Source of the DNA: a virus
DNA length: 64,000 nt
IMG/VR virus record: IMGVR_UViG_3300012931_000018
Span: 1 to 64,000 of that record
Strand: one strand, 5' to 3'
Shown: positions 8,693 to 17,526 of the stretch, piece by piece
Numbering within the stretch: position 1 is the first letter of the stretch
Layout of the letters: each line of letters starts with the position of its first letter
Made by a program: the position numbers and the translations under genes
The notes under the pieces: generated by a model
Told to the model about the DNA's origin: nothing
Seen by the model: only the letters and a program-made list of their open reading frames with translations
The model's database searches: none

Positions 8693-9848
8693 ATTTATAC
8701 ATACAGCAGATTGGCATTTTTGGGATAAGCATAAATATAGTGTTAATGGTTCAAGGCTTAAACAATTATTCGGAAATGCTTTAAGAATTGTACAGTTTGC
8801 TATTAAAAATAAAGTTGATGTTATTTTTATTTCCGGTGATTTGGTTCATGTATATAATCCAGATGAAAAAATATTAGTACATCTTACTAAAATATTTAAA
8901 ATAGCTATTAAAAATGGAATTAAGATTAGAATAATAAACGGTAATCATGATACGAATGGTTTATCACACAGTTTAGAGTCTATTCAAAATGTGGTTTCAT
9001 CTTATGATCAGGATATGATAAAGATTTTTACTTTTAAAAAAGATGGAAGACCTTGTGCTAATAAAGAATTTTTTACTAAACAAATTGGTGAAGGGATATC
9101 TAATATATTGCAAATATCAATAGCATATATACCATATCAAAAGGATATTGTTTCTGCAATTAAAACAGTTAACAAAACTGCTTGCTTTAATAATTTTGAT
9201 AAAAATATAATCGTTGCCCATGGTGGAATAAATGGAGCTTATACTTCAAGTGGTAAAAAATTGAAAACAAATATTACGCTTGATTTATTTGAAGATTGGG
9301 ATTATGGAGCACTTGGGGATTATCATAAGTGGCAAAAGTTATCTGATGGAATATATTACAGTGGTTCGATTATTAAGATAAATAGAAATGAAAAAAATGA
9401 TCAGAAGTCATTTAATTATGTAACCATTGAAAAAGAAGAACATAAAAAATCTATAATGAAAGTTGAAAGAATAAATTTACCGGATATCGAATTAATAGAT
9501 TTGAAGGTTAAATATGAAAAATTAAAAGATGATTATAAAAAGATATCTAAAATTGGAGATAAAAAAGTCAAAGATGCAATAATAAATATTTTTATTTATG
9601 GAGATATAGGAACTGGTGAAAAAATAGTTAAATTGAAAATAGCTTTATATGCTGGTGGAGCAGCAGAAGTTTATCCAAGATTTATTAATAATAATTTTTC
9701 AAGCATAAGAAATAGTAGTAAGAAAATGAAAAGTAAGATTAAATTAGCTTTAGATGCCGGTGATGCCTGTGTTAAATTTGCGGAATCTAAAAAGATGAAT
9801 CAACAATATATTGATTATGGATTAAATAAAATAAATTCAGTGAGGTAA
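8667..9848 (+). CDS. Mre11/SbcD-type exonuclease subunit (T4 gp47-like)
   Basis: A metallophosphoesterase of 393 residues. The metal-binding motifs are in order: H-T-A-D-W-H near residue 11, I-S-G-D-L-V-H, N-G-N-H-D-T, V-A-H-G-G and finally G-D-Y-H. With the Rad50-like ATPase encoded downstream it should form the nuclease complex that processes DNA ends and hairpins for recombination-dependent replication. In T4 the homologous pair is gp47/gp46. A start at 8673 (second Met) is also possible and better spaced from GGAG at 8659. The gene overlaps its upstream neighbour slightly, indicating coupled translation. Confidence 0.92.
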   Translation: MKMAVQYFRFIHTADWHFWDKHKYSVNGSRLKQLFGNALRIVQFAIKNKVDVIFISGDLVHVYNPDEKILVHLTKIFKIAIKNGIKIRIINGNHDTNGLSHSLESIQNVVSSYDQDMIKIFTFKKDGRPCANKEFFTKQIGEGISNILQISIAYIPYQKDIVSAIKTVNKTACFNNFDKNIIVAHGGINGAYTSSGKKLKTNITLDLFEDWDYGALGDYHKWQKLSDGIYYSGSIIKINRNEKNDQKSFNYVTIEKEEHKKSIMKVERINLPDIELIDLKVKYEKLKDDYKKISKIGDKKVKDAIINIFIYGDIGTGEKIVKLKIALYAGGAAEVYPRFINNNFSSIRNSSKKMKSKIKLALDAGDACVKFAESKKMNQQYIDYGLNKINSVR

Positions 9849-9851
9849 TAA

Positions 9852-10241
9852 ATGAGTAAATATTATGATGCTTGGAAATATTTGATATTATTAAAAAAGA
9901 AATATCCACAAATTGATTTAGATAAAGTTGAATTAAAAATTAAGTCAATTAGAAATTCAAAAGTAAAAATTGGAAATGCCACGGTTAATGTTGATATTAA
10001 AAATGCTCCAGGTAAATTAGATGTTACTGCAAAAATAAAAATAGAGAATTATTTAGATAGTGATGCTGAAAAAATATTATTGTTTAAAGGTATAAAAGTA
10101 AAAGGGAAATTTTCTGATTTGATAAGAATGAAATTTAATAAACGGATTTATTTTAATGTAAAAGATATTTTACTTGGTGATGTTTCTATTATTACTGGTG
10201 CTTATGGAATTCAATTAAAAAATTTTAGAGTTATCCAATGA
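9852..10241 (+). CDS. hypothetical protein between gp47-like and gp46-like genes, 129 aa
   Basis: A 129-residue Lys/Ile-rich protein with a helical N-terminus and a C-terminal two-thirds predicted to be beta-rich. It starts 3 bases after the nuclease gene and overlaps the ATPase gene by 4 bases, so all three are very likely translated together. No family is recognised. T4 also has small genes in this position between 47 and 46. A role in DNA end processing or its regulation is suggested only by context. Confidence 0.65.
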   Translation: MSKYYDAWKYLILLKKKYPQIDLDKVELKIKSIRNSKVKIGNATVNVDIKNAPGKLDVTAKIKIENYLDSDAEKILLFKGIKVKGKFSDLIRMKFNKRIYFNVKDILLGDVSIITGAYGIQLKNFRVIQ

Positions 10242-12313
10242 AACTTTTATCAGCAAGATATGTAAATGTATTTACTTTTAAGGATACATTTTTTGATTTT
10301 CGTTTAATTAATTTTGCACTTTTTCGTGGTAGAAATGGAGTTGGTAAAAGTTATTTTTTCGATGCATTATGTTTAGCTTTATATGGTGTTACGCCGCGTA
10401 AAAAATATAAAAGTGTTTTAAGGGATACACCGAAAAGATATGCAAGTGGTTTTGTAGAAATTGAATTTGAAACTGATTGTGTTTATAAAGTAGAAAGAAA
10501 GTTTGGAAGGGGCAAGTGTCTTAATCTTTATAAAAATGGGACACTTGTTCAATTTAGATTATCATCTATGGTTCAAGAAGAAATTGAAAAGATTATTGGA
10601 ATGAATTTTAAAACATTCCTTAATGTTTGTTATTTTAGTCAAGGTGATATTGGAAAATTTTTATCAAGTGATTCTAATGATAGAATAAATATTATTTCTG
10701 ATATATTGGATTTATTATTATTTGATGATGCAAGAAAAAGTATATCAAATGATATGAGAAAATATGAAACCAGACTTAATATTTTGAGATCAAAACTAAG
10801 TGTTTATACTTCAACAATAAATTTAACAGATGTTAAGAAATTATCTAAATTAAAAAAGATGGCTCAGGTTGTATATGATTCATCTGTTAATGAAACGGCT
10901 AAAATAAGTTTTGAATTAAATAGCACTAATGAAAAAATTAAAATGCTGAATGAATTAGCTTTAAGAAAAAAGGATTATATTCATGCTAAAGAAATAAAAG
11001 AACAATCTGCTGCTGATTATAAAAGAAATATTGTATATTGGAAAAGTAAACAAGTTGATACCAAATCTTTAATTGTAAAATTGAAAGGACAAAATGCTAA
11101 ATATAAAAAGGCGGAAGAAATTTCTGAAGAAATAAAATCTATTAAAGAATCAATGCAAAAAATGCAATTACTATCTTCTAAATTGGAATCAAGAAATGAT
11201 ATTTTCTCCGAATCATTACAATCTTTAATTGAAGTAATTAAATTAAAAGGCAGTCGGTGCCCTACTTGTAAAATTATTGTTAGTGATAATAGTGTTAAAT
11301 ATATAGAATCTGAAATTGAAAGGTTAAAAACGAAAATTGCTGATAATGAGAATAAAATTGCAAGGAATGATTTTAAAATTAATGAAGGTGAAGATTTAAT
11401 ATTGGATATGAATAATGAACTAAAGAAATATGAGTCAATTAAAAAGAATATTGCTGATATTGAATTAAAAATTAAAAATGCTCATTATGCTATTTTTGAA
11501 CAAGCTAAAATTCAAAAGGAATATAATAATGAAAAAATAAAATTAGCTGATAAAGTTAATAATGCAAAGAAAGAGTATAAAAAAATTAAACAAGACCTTG
11601 AACATTATAAAGAATATGATGCTGAGAATATAGAGATACTTGAGAAAAAATGGAACGATAATCAAAATAAAATATATGAATCTGAATCAAGATTAAAATT
11701 AATCAGGTTCAAATTAAATCAGCATAATACCGCTTTGTCTAAATCTAAAAAAATTAGCGAACAAATAAATTCATTTGATGAAAAGTTTAATATAATGAGA
11801 TGGTGGTATGATAATTATCCTAAGATAAAACTTGAAATGATTAATGAAGTTATTCCATTTATAGAAGCCGAAACAAATAAATATTTATCTCAAATATTAC
11901 CAGGTAGATTTATAAAATTTTTACTTGATACAGATAAAAAGAATAATAAACTGGAACTAATAATAAAAGATTATAATACGGGTATCGAAAGAGCATTTGA
12001 AGGTTGGTCGGGTGGTCAAAGAGATCGAATGGCATTGGCAGTTTATTTAGCTTTGAATAAAATGGTTTCGCTTCGTTCTGGTAAGTCTATTAATTTTTTA
12101 ATATTGGATGAAAAATTTGTTGGTGTTGATACAATAAGCATTCCATCAATATTGGAATTATTAAAAACTGAAAATAAATATAGAAAAATTTTCGTCATTA
12201 GTCATATTGAAAAAATAGAAAGTATTTTCAAGCAAGTTGTTACAGTTACTAATAAAAATGGAGTGTCTAATTTTGAAATCACAAATAATAAATTCCAACC
12301 AGCAATCTGTTGA
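10238..12313 (+). CDS. Rad50/SbcC-type ATPase subunit (T4 gp46-like)
   Basis: An SMC-like ATPase of 691 residues. The Walker A motif G-R-N-G-V-G-K-S is at residues 31-38. Long coiled-coil arms flank a zinc-hook C-P-T-C at residues 341-344. The ABC signature S-G-G-Q begins at residue 591, and Walker B ends in D624-E625. The architecture (head, coil, hook, coil, head) is complete. It should clamp DNA and drive the Mre11-like nuclease encoded two genes upstream. The usual Pro after D-E is replaced by Lys (L-D-E-K-F), a small departure from canonical Rad50. The start overlaps the preceding gene by 4 bases. Confidence 0.93.
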   Translation: MKLLSARYVNVFTFKDTFFDFRLINFALFRGRNGVGKSYFFDALCLALYGVTPRKKYKSVLRDTPKRYASGFVEIEFETDCVYKVERKFGRGKCLNLYKNGTLVQFRLSSMVQEEIEKIIGMNFKTFLNVCYFSQGDIGKFLSSDSNDRINIISDILDLLLFDDARKSISNDMRKYETRLNILRSKLSVYTSTINLTDVKKLSKLKKMAQVVYDSSVNETAKISFELNSTNEKIKMLNELALRKKDYIHAKEIKEQSAADYKRNIVYWKSKQVDTKSLIVKLKGQNAKYKKAEEISEEIKSIKESMQKMQLLSSKLESRNDIFSESLQSLIEVIKLKGSRCPTCKIIVSDNSVKYIESEIERLKTKIADNENKIARNDFKINEGEDLILDMNNELKKYESIKKNIADIELKIKNAHYAIFEQAKIQKEYNNEKIKLADKVNNAKKEYKKIKQDLEHYKEYDAENIEILEKKWNDNQNKIYESESRLKLIRFKLNQHNTALSKSKKISEQINSFDEKFNIMRWWYDNYPKIKLEMINEVIPFIEAETNKYLSQILPGRFIKFLLDTDKKNNKLELIIKDYNTGIERAFEGWSGGQRDRMALAVYLALNKMVSLRSGKSINFLILDEKFVGVDTISIPSILELLKTENKYRKIFVISHIEKIESIFKQVVTVTNKNGVSNFEITNNKFQPAIC

Positions 12314-12773
12314 TAAGATAATAAAAGTAACAGGTGAATTTAATAGAAAGAAATTTGCGAGATTGTTGAAAGAAAAAAGAATTCAACTTGGACTCACTAA
12401 AAAAGAATTAGGTTCTTATATTAATCGGAAACAAATGCAAATTCAAAGATATGAAACTGAATCTGATTATGAAGATTTACCACAATTAAATTTGTTTGTT
12501 GATTTATGTGTTCAGCTTCAAATAAATCCTAATGATTTATTAAATGTAAATTTATCGTATGAAGATAATATTGCTAATAAGGAAAAATTAATTGATGATT
12601 ATAATATTTGTAAAGATAGGATGTATTGGAAGTGTAAAGACTGTAAAGGAAAGAATGTTGACTATGATAATTATGTTAAAATAAATAAGAAAAAATTAAT
12701 GAAGAAACAATTTGAATGTGAACACTGCTCATCGTTTTATAATGGAATTAATTTAAGTAAATTAAAATATTGA
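12258..12773 (+). CDS. XRE-type helix-turn-helix protein with C-terminal zinc ribbon
   Basis: A DNA-binding protein whose gene overlaps the end of the Rad50-like gene. The helix-turn-helix of the Cro/cI (XRE) class is visible as FARLLKEKRIQLGLTKKEL followed by I-Q-R-Y-E. The C-terminal part carries two Cys pairs, C-K-D-C and C-E-H-C, about 29 residues apart, as in a zinc ribbon. The start is uncertain: ATG at 12258 is given, but TTG at 12273 has a better spaced GGAG and would shorten the protein by 5 residues. It may regulate phage transcription; its position inside the recombination operon is unusual for a repressor. Confidence 0.7.
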   Translation: MECLILKSQIINSNQQSVDKIIKVTGEFNRKKFARLLKEKRIQLGLTKKELGSYINRKQMQIQRYETESDYEDLPQLNLFVDLCVQLQINPNDLLNVNLSYEDNIANKEKLIDDYNICKDRMYWKCKDCKGKNVDYDNYVKINKKKLMKKQFECEHCSSFYNGINLSKLKY

Positions 12774-12782
12774 GGGAATAAA

Positions 12783-13448
12783 ATGGCAAAAATAATTCTT
12801 GGAATTGATGCAGGCTTTTCTAATATGGGGATAACAGCTATGCTGTTAAGTAAAGGAAAATTGAAATTAATTAATGCTGCTGTACTTACCACGGAAAAAG
12901 ACGAAAGAAAGAAAAGTATTAGAGTTGCTGATGATGATATTGAAAGATTAAAAAAATTGACTAATGATTTGACAGATTTTATTTCCGAAACACAATCGAT
13001 TCTTTATAATAAATTTGAATCTATGCATTTTAGATATTTTGCTGCCGTTGAATTCCCAACAGGCGGTGCACAAGGTTCACGAGCAAATAGATGTATGGGT
13101 ATGGCAACAGGTCATCTTGTTCCTTATTTAATGCTAAAAAATATTACATTTGAAATTATAACACCATCACAAGTAAAATCTATTGTTAAAAATAAAAAGA
13201 CGGTTTCTAAAGATGATGTTATTAAAGAAGTATTAAAATATGTAGATAAAGAAAATATTTGTAAAATAAATTTATCATCAGATGGAAGAAAAAAAATAGT
13301 TATAATATCAACTCCATTATATAACGATATTATAATCCAATATTCTTTATTTGAACATGTAGCTGATTCATTATCAGCTGTAAGATATTCAAAAAATAAT
13401 TCACCGTATTATAATTTATTAGCAACCGGAGTACAAAATGTCCAGTAA
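12783..13448 (+). CDS. RuvC-like Holliday junction resolvase
   Basis: A 221-residue RNase H-fold nuclease. Motifs resembling RuvC are in order: L-G-I-D-A-G-F-S-N-M-G-I-T at the N-terminus (first catalytic Asp), A-A-V-E-F-P-T with the central Glu, then T-P-S-Q-V-K and a final E-H-V-A-D-S-L-S-A with the last acidic residue. The enzyme would cut four-way or branched DNA made during recombination-dependent replication before packaging. It lies directly downstream of the recombination set and overlaps the next gene by 11 bases. Other RNase H-fold nucleases cannot be ruled out, but the motif order fits RuvC best. Confidence 0.8.
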   Translation: MAKIILGIDAGFSNMGITAMLLSKGKLKLINAAVLTTEKDERKKSIRVADDDIERLKKLTNDLTDFISETQSILYNKFESMHFRYFAAVEFPTGGAQGSRANRCMGMATGHLVPYLMLKNITFEIITPSQVKSIVKNKKTVSKDDVIKEVLKYVDKENICKINLSSDGRKKIVIISTPLYNDIIIQYSLFEHVADSLSAVRYSKNNSPYYNLLATGVQNVQ

Positions 13449-13653
13449 AAATAAAAAATATAAGAGTTTGAAATATATAATGATTGTTATTAAGGATGAT
13501 TCAGGAAATGTTAAGACGATTAAATATGAATTTAAGAAAATGATAAAAAAGGATGATGTTTTGCTTGTTGATATAAATGGGGATTCAAATGCTGAATTGA
13601 ATACATTTAATAAAGAAGAATTGCCTGATAATATTAATGAATTATTAAATTGA
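13438..13653 (+). CDS. hypothetical protein, 71 aa
   Basis: A small gene overlapping the resolvase gene by 11 bases. The N-terminus is strongly basic (five Lys in the first eight residues) and the C-terminus acidic. A strand-turn-strand pattern (Y-I-M-I-V-I-K-D-D-S-G-N-V-K-T-I) is predicted in the middle. No family is recognised. The 11-base overlap geometry recurs at several gene junctions in this genome. Confidence 0.55.
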   Translation: MSSKNKKYKSLKYIMIVIKDDSGNVKTIKYEFKKMIKKDDVLLVDINGDSNAELNTFNKEELPDNINELLN

Positions 13654-13664
13654 GAGGTAACTAA

Positions 13665-14030
13665 ATGACACATTTTATGGATGATAGAGCGCCATTGGAA
13701 TTAACAAAAGTTTCTACAAAACAAAAAATTATAGTATGCCCTAAATGTAAGATAGGTAGATATGTTTCTGTGCAATGTATAAGTATTATTTGTGTTTGTG
13801 GAAATTATTTTAGGCAAGAAGAATCATTGAAACCGGAACAAGCTGAGCAAATGCTAAGTGGTAATAGAACAGCACTTGATAAAAGTTATATGGACTTTCG
13901 AGCAAGTATGGAAAAGAAAGCATATGATTATAAAGAAAATGTTATGGATAAGAAGAAAAAAGGTATTAATAAAACACATGAACCTGAGGATGTTCAAAGA
14001 TTAAGAGATAATGGGTTTGTGAAAGATTAA
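13665..14030 (+). CDS. hypothetical zinc-finger-like protein, 121 aa
   Basis: The N-terminal third carries paired cysteines (C-P-K-C at about residues 25-28 and C-V-C near residue 44) that look like a small zinc ribbon. The remainder is helical and highly charged. GAGG lies 9 bases before the ATG. The neighbour downstream also carries a Cys/His cluster and may be a small terminase. The zinc ribbon suggests nucleic-acid or protein binding, but no family can be named. Confidence 0.6.
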   Translation: MTHFMDDRAPLELTKVSTKQKIIVCPKCKIGRYVSVQCISIICVCGNYFRQEESLKPEQAEQMLSGNRTALDKSYMDFRASMEKKAYDYKENVMDKKKKGINKTHEPEDVQRLRDNGFVKD

Positions 14031-14117
14031 AAATATTTTATTCCCTAAAAGGTTTATAGTGTTTTGAATATAAATGATTGGTTATTATTTTTAATGTAGA
14101 ATAAAAAAGGATTTATA

Positions 14118-14822
14118 ATGCCTAAAAGAACAGAACTTGAAAAACGTGCTATTGCTGCTTTGGAAGAAAAGTTGCCGGATAAATTTTGTAATGCCAGAAT
14201 ACCTACTAATGATGAAGGTGCAAGATATTGCAGAAATTTAGCAGGATTTAAGACAGATCACCTTGGATCAGGTAGATGTTATTTGCATGGTGGTGCTTCA
14301 GGTGGCAGACCTATTATTCATGGATTGTTTAGTAAAAAATTAACAAGTACACTTCAAGTTGAATATGATAAACTTGTTAAAGATCCAGCATTGATAGATT
14401 TATACGCAGAAATGGCATTGACTAAATTATTTGTTGGTCAATTATTATCTGCACTAAGAACTAAAATGCTTTCTGAATTTAGTGAATTGGATGAGAAAGA
14501 AATAGAAGAAATGACTGATGAAGATGTAATCAAATCAGGTAATTGGATGGTTCAATATTCTACTAAATCTGGAGCATATACCGCTTCAGCGGAATTAAAT
14601 GCTTTTATTAAAGTAGTTGATATGTCAAGAAAAATTTATAAAGATATCGTTGATACTGAAACTAAATCTATGAATACGCTTAATATAAAACAAGTCTATT
14701 CAATAATTAATCAAATAAAAAATCAAATGATGGAAACATGTGGTATGTGTCCTGTTAGAAATGAAATAGTAAATAGACTTGCCAGAACTAAAATTATGAA
14801 TCTTGATAAGCAACAAGATTAA
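14118..14822 (+). CDS. HGG-motif protein, candidate small terminase subunit
   Basis: A 234-residue protein. Its N-terminal 60 residues carry a Cys/His motif (C-N-A-R-I, then R-Y-C-R-N-L-A-G, then G-R-C-Y-L-H-G-G-A-S-G-G-R) often seen in phage proteins annotated as small terminase or terminase-associated. The rest is helical with acidic stretches, and the C-terminus has a C-G-M-C pair. Small terminases recognise the packaging site and stimulate the large subunit. The large subunit gene here is about 21 kb away, which is unusual, so the assignment stays tentative. An 88-base gap upstream with TATAAAT-like sequence could carry a promoter. Confidence 0.45.
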   Translation: MPKRTELEKRAIAALEEKLPDKFCNARIPTNDEGARYCRNLAGFKTDHLGSGRCYLHGGASGGRPIIHGLFSKKLTSTLQVEYDKLVKDPALIDLYAEMALTKLFVGQLLSALRTKMLSEFSELDEKEIEEMTDEDVIKSGNWMVQYSTKSGAYTASAELNAFIKVVDMSRKIYKDIVDTETKSMNTLNIKQVYSIINQIKNQMMETCGMCPVRNEIVNRLARTKIMNLDKQQD

Positions 14823-14855
14823 TTAATCTAACTAAAAAAAATAGAGAGGTAAAAA

Positions 14856-15317
14856 ATGGGTTACAAAGCAGAACTTAAACAACATATTAAAGTTGGTGCA
14901 GAAATTGTTGCCGTTTATCAAGGGAGACCTTATACAGGCACAGTAGTAAAATATGAAAATACTGCAATACAAGATGCTGTATTAACATTGGAAGATAAGG
15001 CAGGTTTAATTCATATTATTCCTATATCAGTTGGAATGTTTCCTGCTATTACTGTTTTATTGGTAGAAAAAAATAAAACTGATGATATTGATGGTGAAAT
15101 TGATGAAGAATATGATTTAACTGATGACAAAACAGTTAATGCTGAAAAAATAGCTGAGTCTGAATTAATTAATTATAATACATTTGATGATAGTCAGTTA
15201 ATAAGAGCCGCTAAAAAGAAAAATATAGAATTATCTTTTAATGGTAAAAAACGTAAAAGAAAAGAATTAATAAAATTATTGGCTGAATATGATAAAAAAC
15301 AATTGAAGAAAAAATAA
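14856..15317 (+). CDS. hypothetical protein with SAP/HeH-like C-terminus, 153 aa
   Basis: The N-terminal half is predicted to be a small beta barrel (G-A-E-I-V-A-V-Y, Y-T-G-T-V-V-K-Y, then I-P-I-S-V). The C-terminal 45 residues (D-D-S-Q-L-I-R-A-A-K-K-K to L-A-E-Y) resemble the short helix-extended-helix found in SAP or HeH DNA-binding domains. The two halves are joined by an acidic linker. It precedes a terminator and closes this operon. A DNA-bound or terminase-associated role is possible but unproven. Confidence 0.55.
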   Translation: MGYKAELKQHIKVGAEIVAVYQGRPYTGTVVKYENTAIQDAVLTLEDKAGLIHIIPISVGMFPAITVLLVEKNKTDDIDGEIDEEYDLTDDKTVNAEKIAESELINYNTFDDSQLIRAAKKKNIELSFNGKKRKRKELIKLLAEYDKKQLKKK

Positions 15318-15337
15318 TTTATTAAATTCATTTATAG

Positions 15338-15366
15338 TGGCGATAAATTTTTTATCGCCATTTTTT
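15338..15366 (+). terminator. rho-independent terminator
   Basis: A perfect 10-bp stem (TGGCGATAAA at 15338-15347 with TTTATCGCCA at 15351-15360), a 3-base loop and a run of six T. It lies 21 bases after the preceding stop codon and only 14 bases before the next ATG, so the downstream ribosome binding site sits immediately after the hairpin. Confidence 0.88.
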
Positions 15367-15379
15367 ATTTGAGGTGCAA

Positions 15380-16306
15380 ATGAAGGTTATTGGAAAATAT
15401 TTTAATAAGTTAGAAAAGAAATCTGGAAAATATTTAACCAAGAATCAATTATCAGATTGTTCTTTTCATGTTCATGATTATTTTTTTAATGATAGCTGTA
15501 AAATAGTAGTTGCTTTTTGTAATTCCGAAATTAAAAAATCGGTTAGGAAAAATTATTTTTTGAAAATTATAACTAAATTAAATGTTCATGTTCTTATATA
15601 TAGTAAAATAGTTCCAAGACTTTGTTCATTAAATAAGCGTGAAGTTTTTTATTTATTCGAAGTAGAAAAAAATAATAATAAATATTCAATTGTTTTGACT
15701 AAAGAATTACCTATTAAAATGAATAAGTCTTTTAATATTAAAAAAATTTCCAATTCAGGTCATCCAGGTATTGAGCAAAGTGCATTATTGGCAGCAAAAT
15801 ATTTTAATATTCATACTGGTGGATATGCACCTAAACATTTTTTAACAGCCGATGGAATAAATAATAATTTAATGATTAATTTTGGATTAACTGATTGTGA
15901 ACTTTTAAATAGAAATGATTTGATACAAAAAAATATCGAAACAAATCATGGGACTTTAATTATTTGTCCAGATAAAAAAGAGTTAAGGCATTTTAGATAT
16001 TTATTTTCAAAATTAAATAAATCATATTTCAGTTTATCTATTCAGGATATTTACATTATTTCTGAATGTGAAAAGGACAATCCTGTTTATAGGAAAATAA
16101 AATTTAATTTTGTTAAATGGTTAATTGATAATTGGATAACTGAAATAAATATCACCGGAACTAAAAATTCAACAGGGGAAATGAATAAAAGAATATTTAT
16201 GACTCTTGTAAAATTAATGAATAAAAATTTTCCAGACATAGAGAAATTGGAGAAAAAATATTTAATAGTTAAGGAATTGCTTAATGAAACTGAAAAAGCT
16301 GAATAA
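15380..16306 (+). CDS. SLOG-fold protein of the cpYpsA ('putative molybdenum carrier') type
   Basis: A 308-residue protein. Residues from about 125 on carry S-N-S-G-H-P-G-I-E-Q-S-A-L-L-A-A-K-Y, I-H-T-G-G-Y-A-P-K, T-A-D-G, an N-x-E-T-N-H-G-T-L-I-I strand and a late E-I-N-I-T-G-T-K-N-S. These match the order of motifs in circularly permuted YpsA-type SLOG proteins (SGGQTGVD, TGGWCPK, EDG, N..DSDGTLI, NVAGPRES). The first Gly-rich loop is altered from GGQTG to GHPG. SLOG proteins bind or process nucleotide-like ligands and some belong to conflict systems. The N-terminal 110 residues are unassigned. GAGG lies upstream of the ATG; a GTG at 15374 is less likely. The gene overlaps the exonuclease gene by 23 bases. 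Confidence 0.6.
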   Translation: MKVIGKYFNKLEKKSGKYLTKNQLSDCSFHVHDYFFNDSCKIVVAFCNSEIKKSVRKNYFLKIITKLNVHVLIYSKIVPRLCSLNKREVFYLFEVEKNNNKYSIVLTKELPIKMNKSFNIKKISNSGHPGIEQSALLAAKYFNIHTGGYAPKHFLTADGINNNLMINFGLTDCELLNRNDLIQKNIETNHGTLIICPDKKELRHFRYLFSKLNKSYFSLSIQDIYIISECEKDNPVYRKIKFNFVKWLIDNWITEINITGTKNSTGEMNKRIFMTLVKLMNKNFPDIEKLEKKYLIVKELLNETEKAE

Positions 16307-17213
16307 TGAAAATATTATAATAATAGATGGTATGAATTTATTTCACCGTGTTTATTATAAGTTTTTTATGTTAACAAATAAGGATGGATATCCGAGTGGT
16401 GCTGTGTACGGATTTTTAAGTTCATTGTTGAATATTATTTCTGAATGTGATAGCAATAAACTTATTATATGTTGGGAAAGTAAAAAGAAGAATTGGAAAA
16501 AAATTGAATCTGAAAATTATAAATCTAATCGTGATGGAAGATTTACTTCAGAACAACAAGATGCATTTAAGTTATGTTTTAATGATGTAGTTGATTTTTG
16601 TAAAAAGATTGGGATATTGCAAATCAGAATTGATGGTTATGAAGCTGATGATGTTATATTTTTTATTACTAATAAAATGAAAAAAAATATTGTTGTTGTT
16701 AGCAAAGATAAAGATATGCTTCAACTTATTAATGATAAAAATAATATTACTTGTTTTAGGAATAATTCTAAAGGTGGTGGATATGATTCAATTAATGAAG
16801 ATAAAGCGAGTAATATTTTTCACAATTTGAGACCTAAACAAATAGCTTATTTTTTAGCAATAGCTGGAGATGCTGGTGATAATGTTAAAGGGGTAAAAGG
16901 AATTGGTGAAAAGAAAGCATTGAAAATTATAAATCAATATGGTAAAATAACTAAAGAAAATGTTAATAAAATTTTTAATGTTTCTGAAAAACAACAATAT
17001 ATAAGATCATTAAGACTTGTTAAATCTTCATTGATTGTTAAAAGAATTGAAAATATTAAAGAAAGTAATTTTATAGGAATAGATAAGTTTGATGAAAAAG
17101 AAGTTGATAAAATGATAAAAGTTTTCGGAATAAAAAGATTTAGCACAAGTAATTTAAGGCAATTATGTAATACTAATTTCAAAAATGAAATTAGTAGAAC
17201 TTTAATTGGGTGA
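16284..17213 (+). CDS. 5'-3' exonuclease of the FEN / T5 D15 / T4 RNase H type
   Basis: A structure-specific 5' nuclease of 309 residues. Metal-binding acidic motifs are in order: I-I-D-G-M-N-L-F-H-R at the start, C-W-E-S, G-Y-E-A-D-D-V, V-V-S-K-D-K-D-M and A-G-D-A-G-D-N-V. The last is followed by the helix-hairpin-helix G-V-K-G-I-G-E-K-K-A that grips duplex DNA. It would remove RNA primers and flaps during replication. The frame overlaps the SLOG gene by 23 bases and the following gene by 8, so all three are probably co-translated. Confidence 0.92.
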   Translation: MKLKKLNNENIIIIDGMNLFHRVYYKFFMLTNKDGYPSGAVYGFLSSLLNIISECDSNKLIICWESKKKNWKKIESENYKSNRDGRFTSEQQDAFKLCFNDVVDFCKKIGILQIRIDGYEADDVIFFITNKMKKNIVVVSKDKDMLQLINDKNNITCFRNNSKGGGYDSINEDKASNIFHNLRPKQIAYFLAIAGDAGDNVKGVKGIGEKKALKIINQYGKITKENVNKIFNVSEKQQYIRSLRLVKSSLIVKRIENIKESNFIGIDKFDEKEVDKMIKVFGIKRFSTSNLRQLCNTNFKNEISRTLIG

Positions 17214-17526
17214 TAAAATGGAAGATGAAATTTATAAAATAGGATGGTTTTCCGGTGGAATGCCTGTGAGTAAAAAAATAAAAAAGGCATCAGATATTCA
17301 AGTTGGTGATATTTATTATTCAAAAAATATTAGCAAAGATAAGAATTGGGGCGAAACACTAAAAAGAGATAAGTTGATAATAATAAAAATAGCAACTATA
17401 AGAGATGCTAATGGAAAATATAGAATACAATTTATTAAAATAAAGCAAGGTAAGATTTTTGAGAAAAAATATTTAATTAATGCAAATAAATTATTTTTAT
17501 TCATTAAAACAGGAAAGACTAAATAA
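17206..17526 (+). CDS. hypothetical protein, 106 aa
   Basis: The start overlaps the exonuclease gene by 8 bases; the next gene's ATG overlaps this one's stop codon by one base. Strongly basic, with alternating beta strands (I-I-I-I-K-I-A-T-I and Y-R-I-Q-F-I-K-I-K) in the second half. No motif identified. It appears to be a co-translated member of the exonuclease operon. Confidence 0.55.
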   Translation: MGDKMEDEIYKIGWFSGGMPVSKKIKKASDIQVGDIYYSKNISKDKNWGETLKRDKLIIIKIATIRDANGKYRIQFIKIKQGKIFEKKYLINANKLFLFIKTGKTK

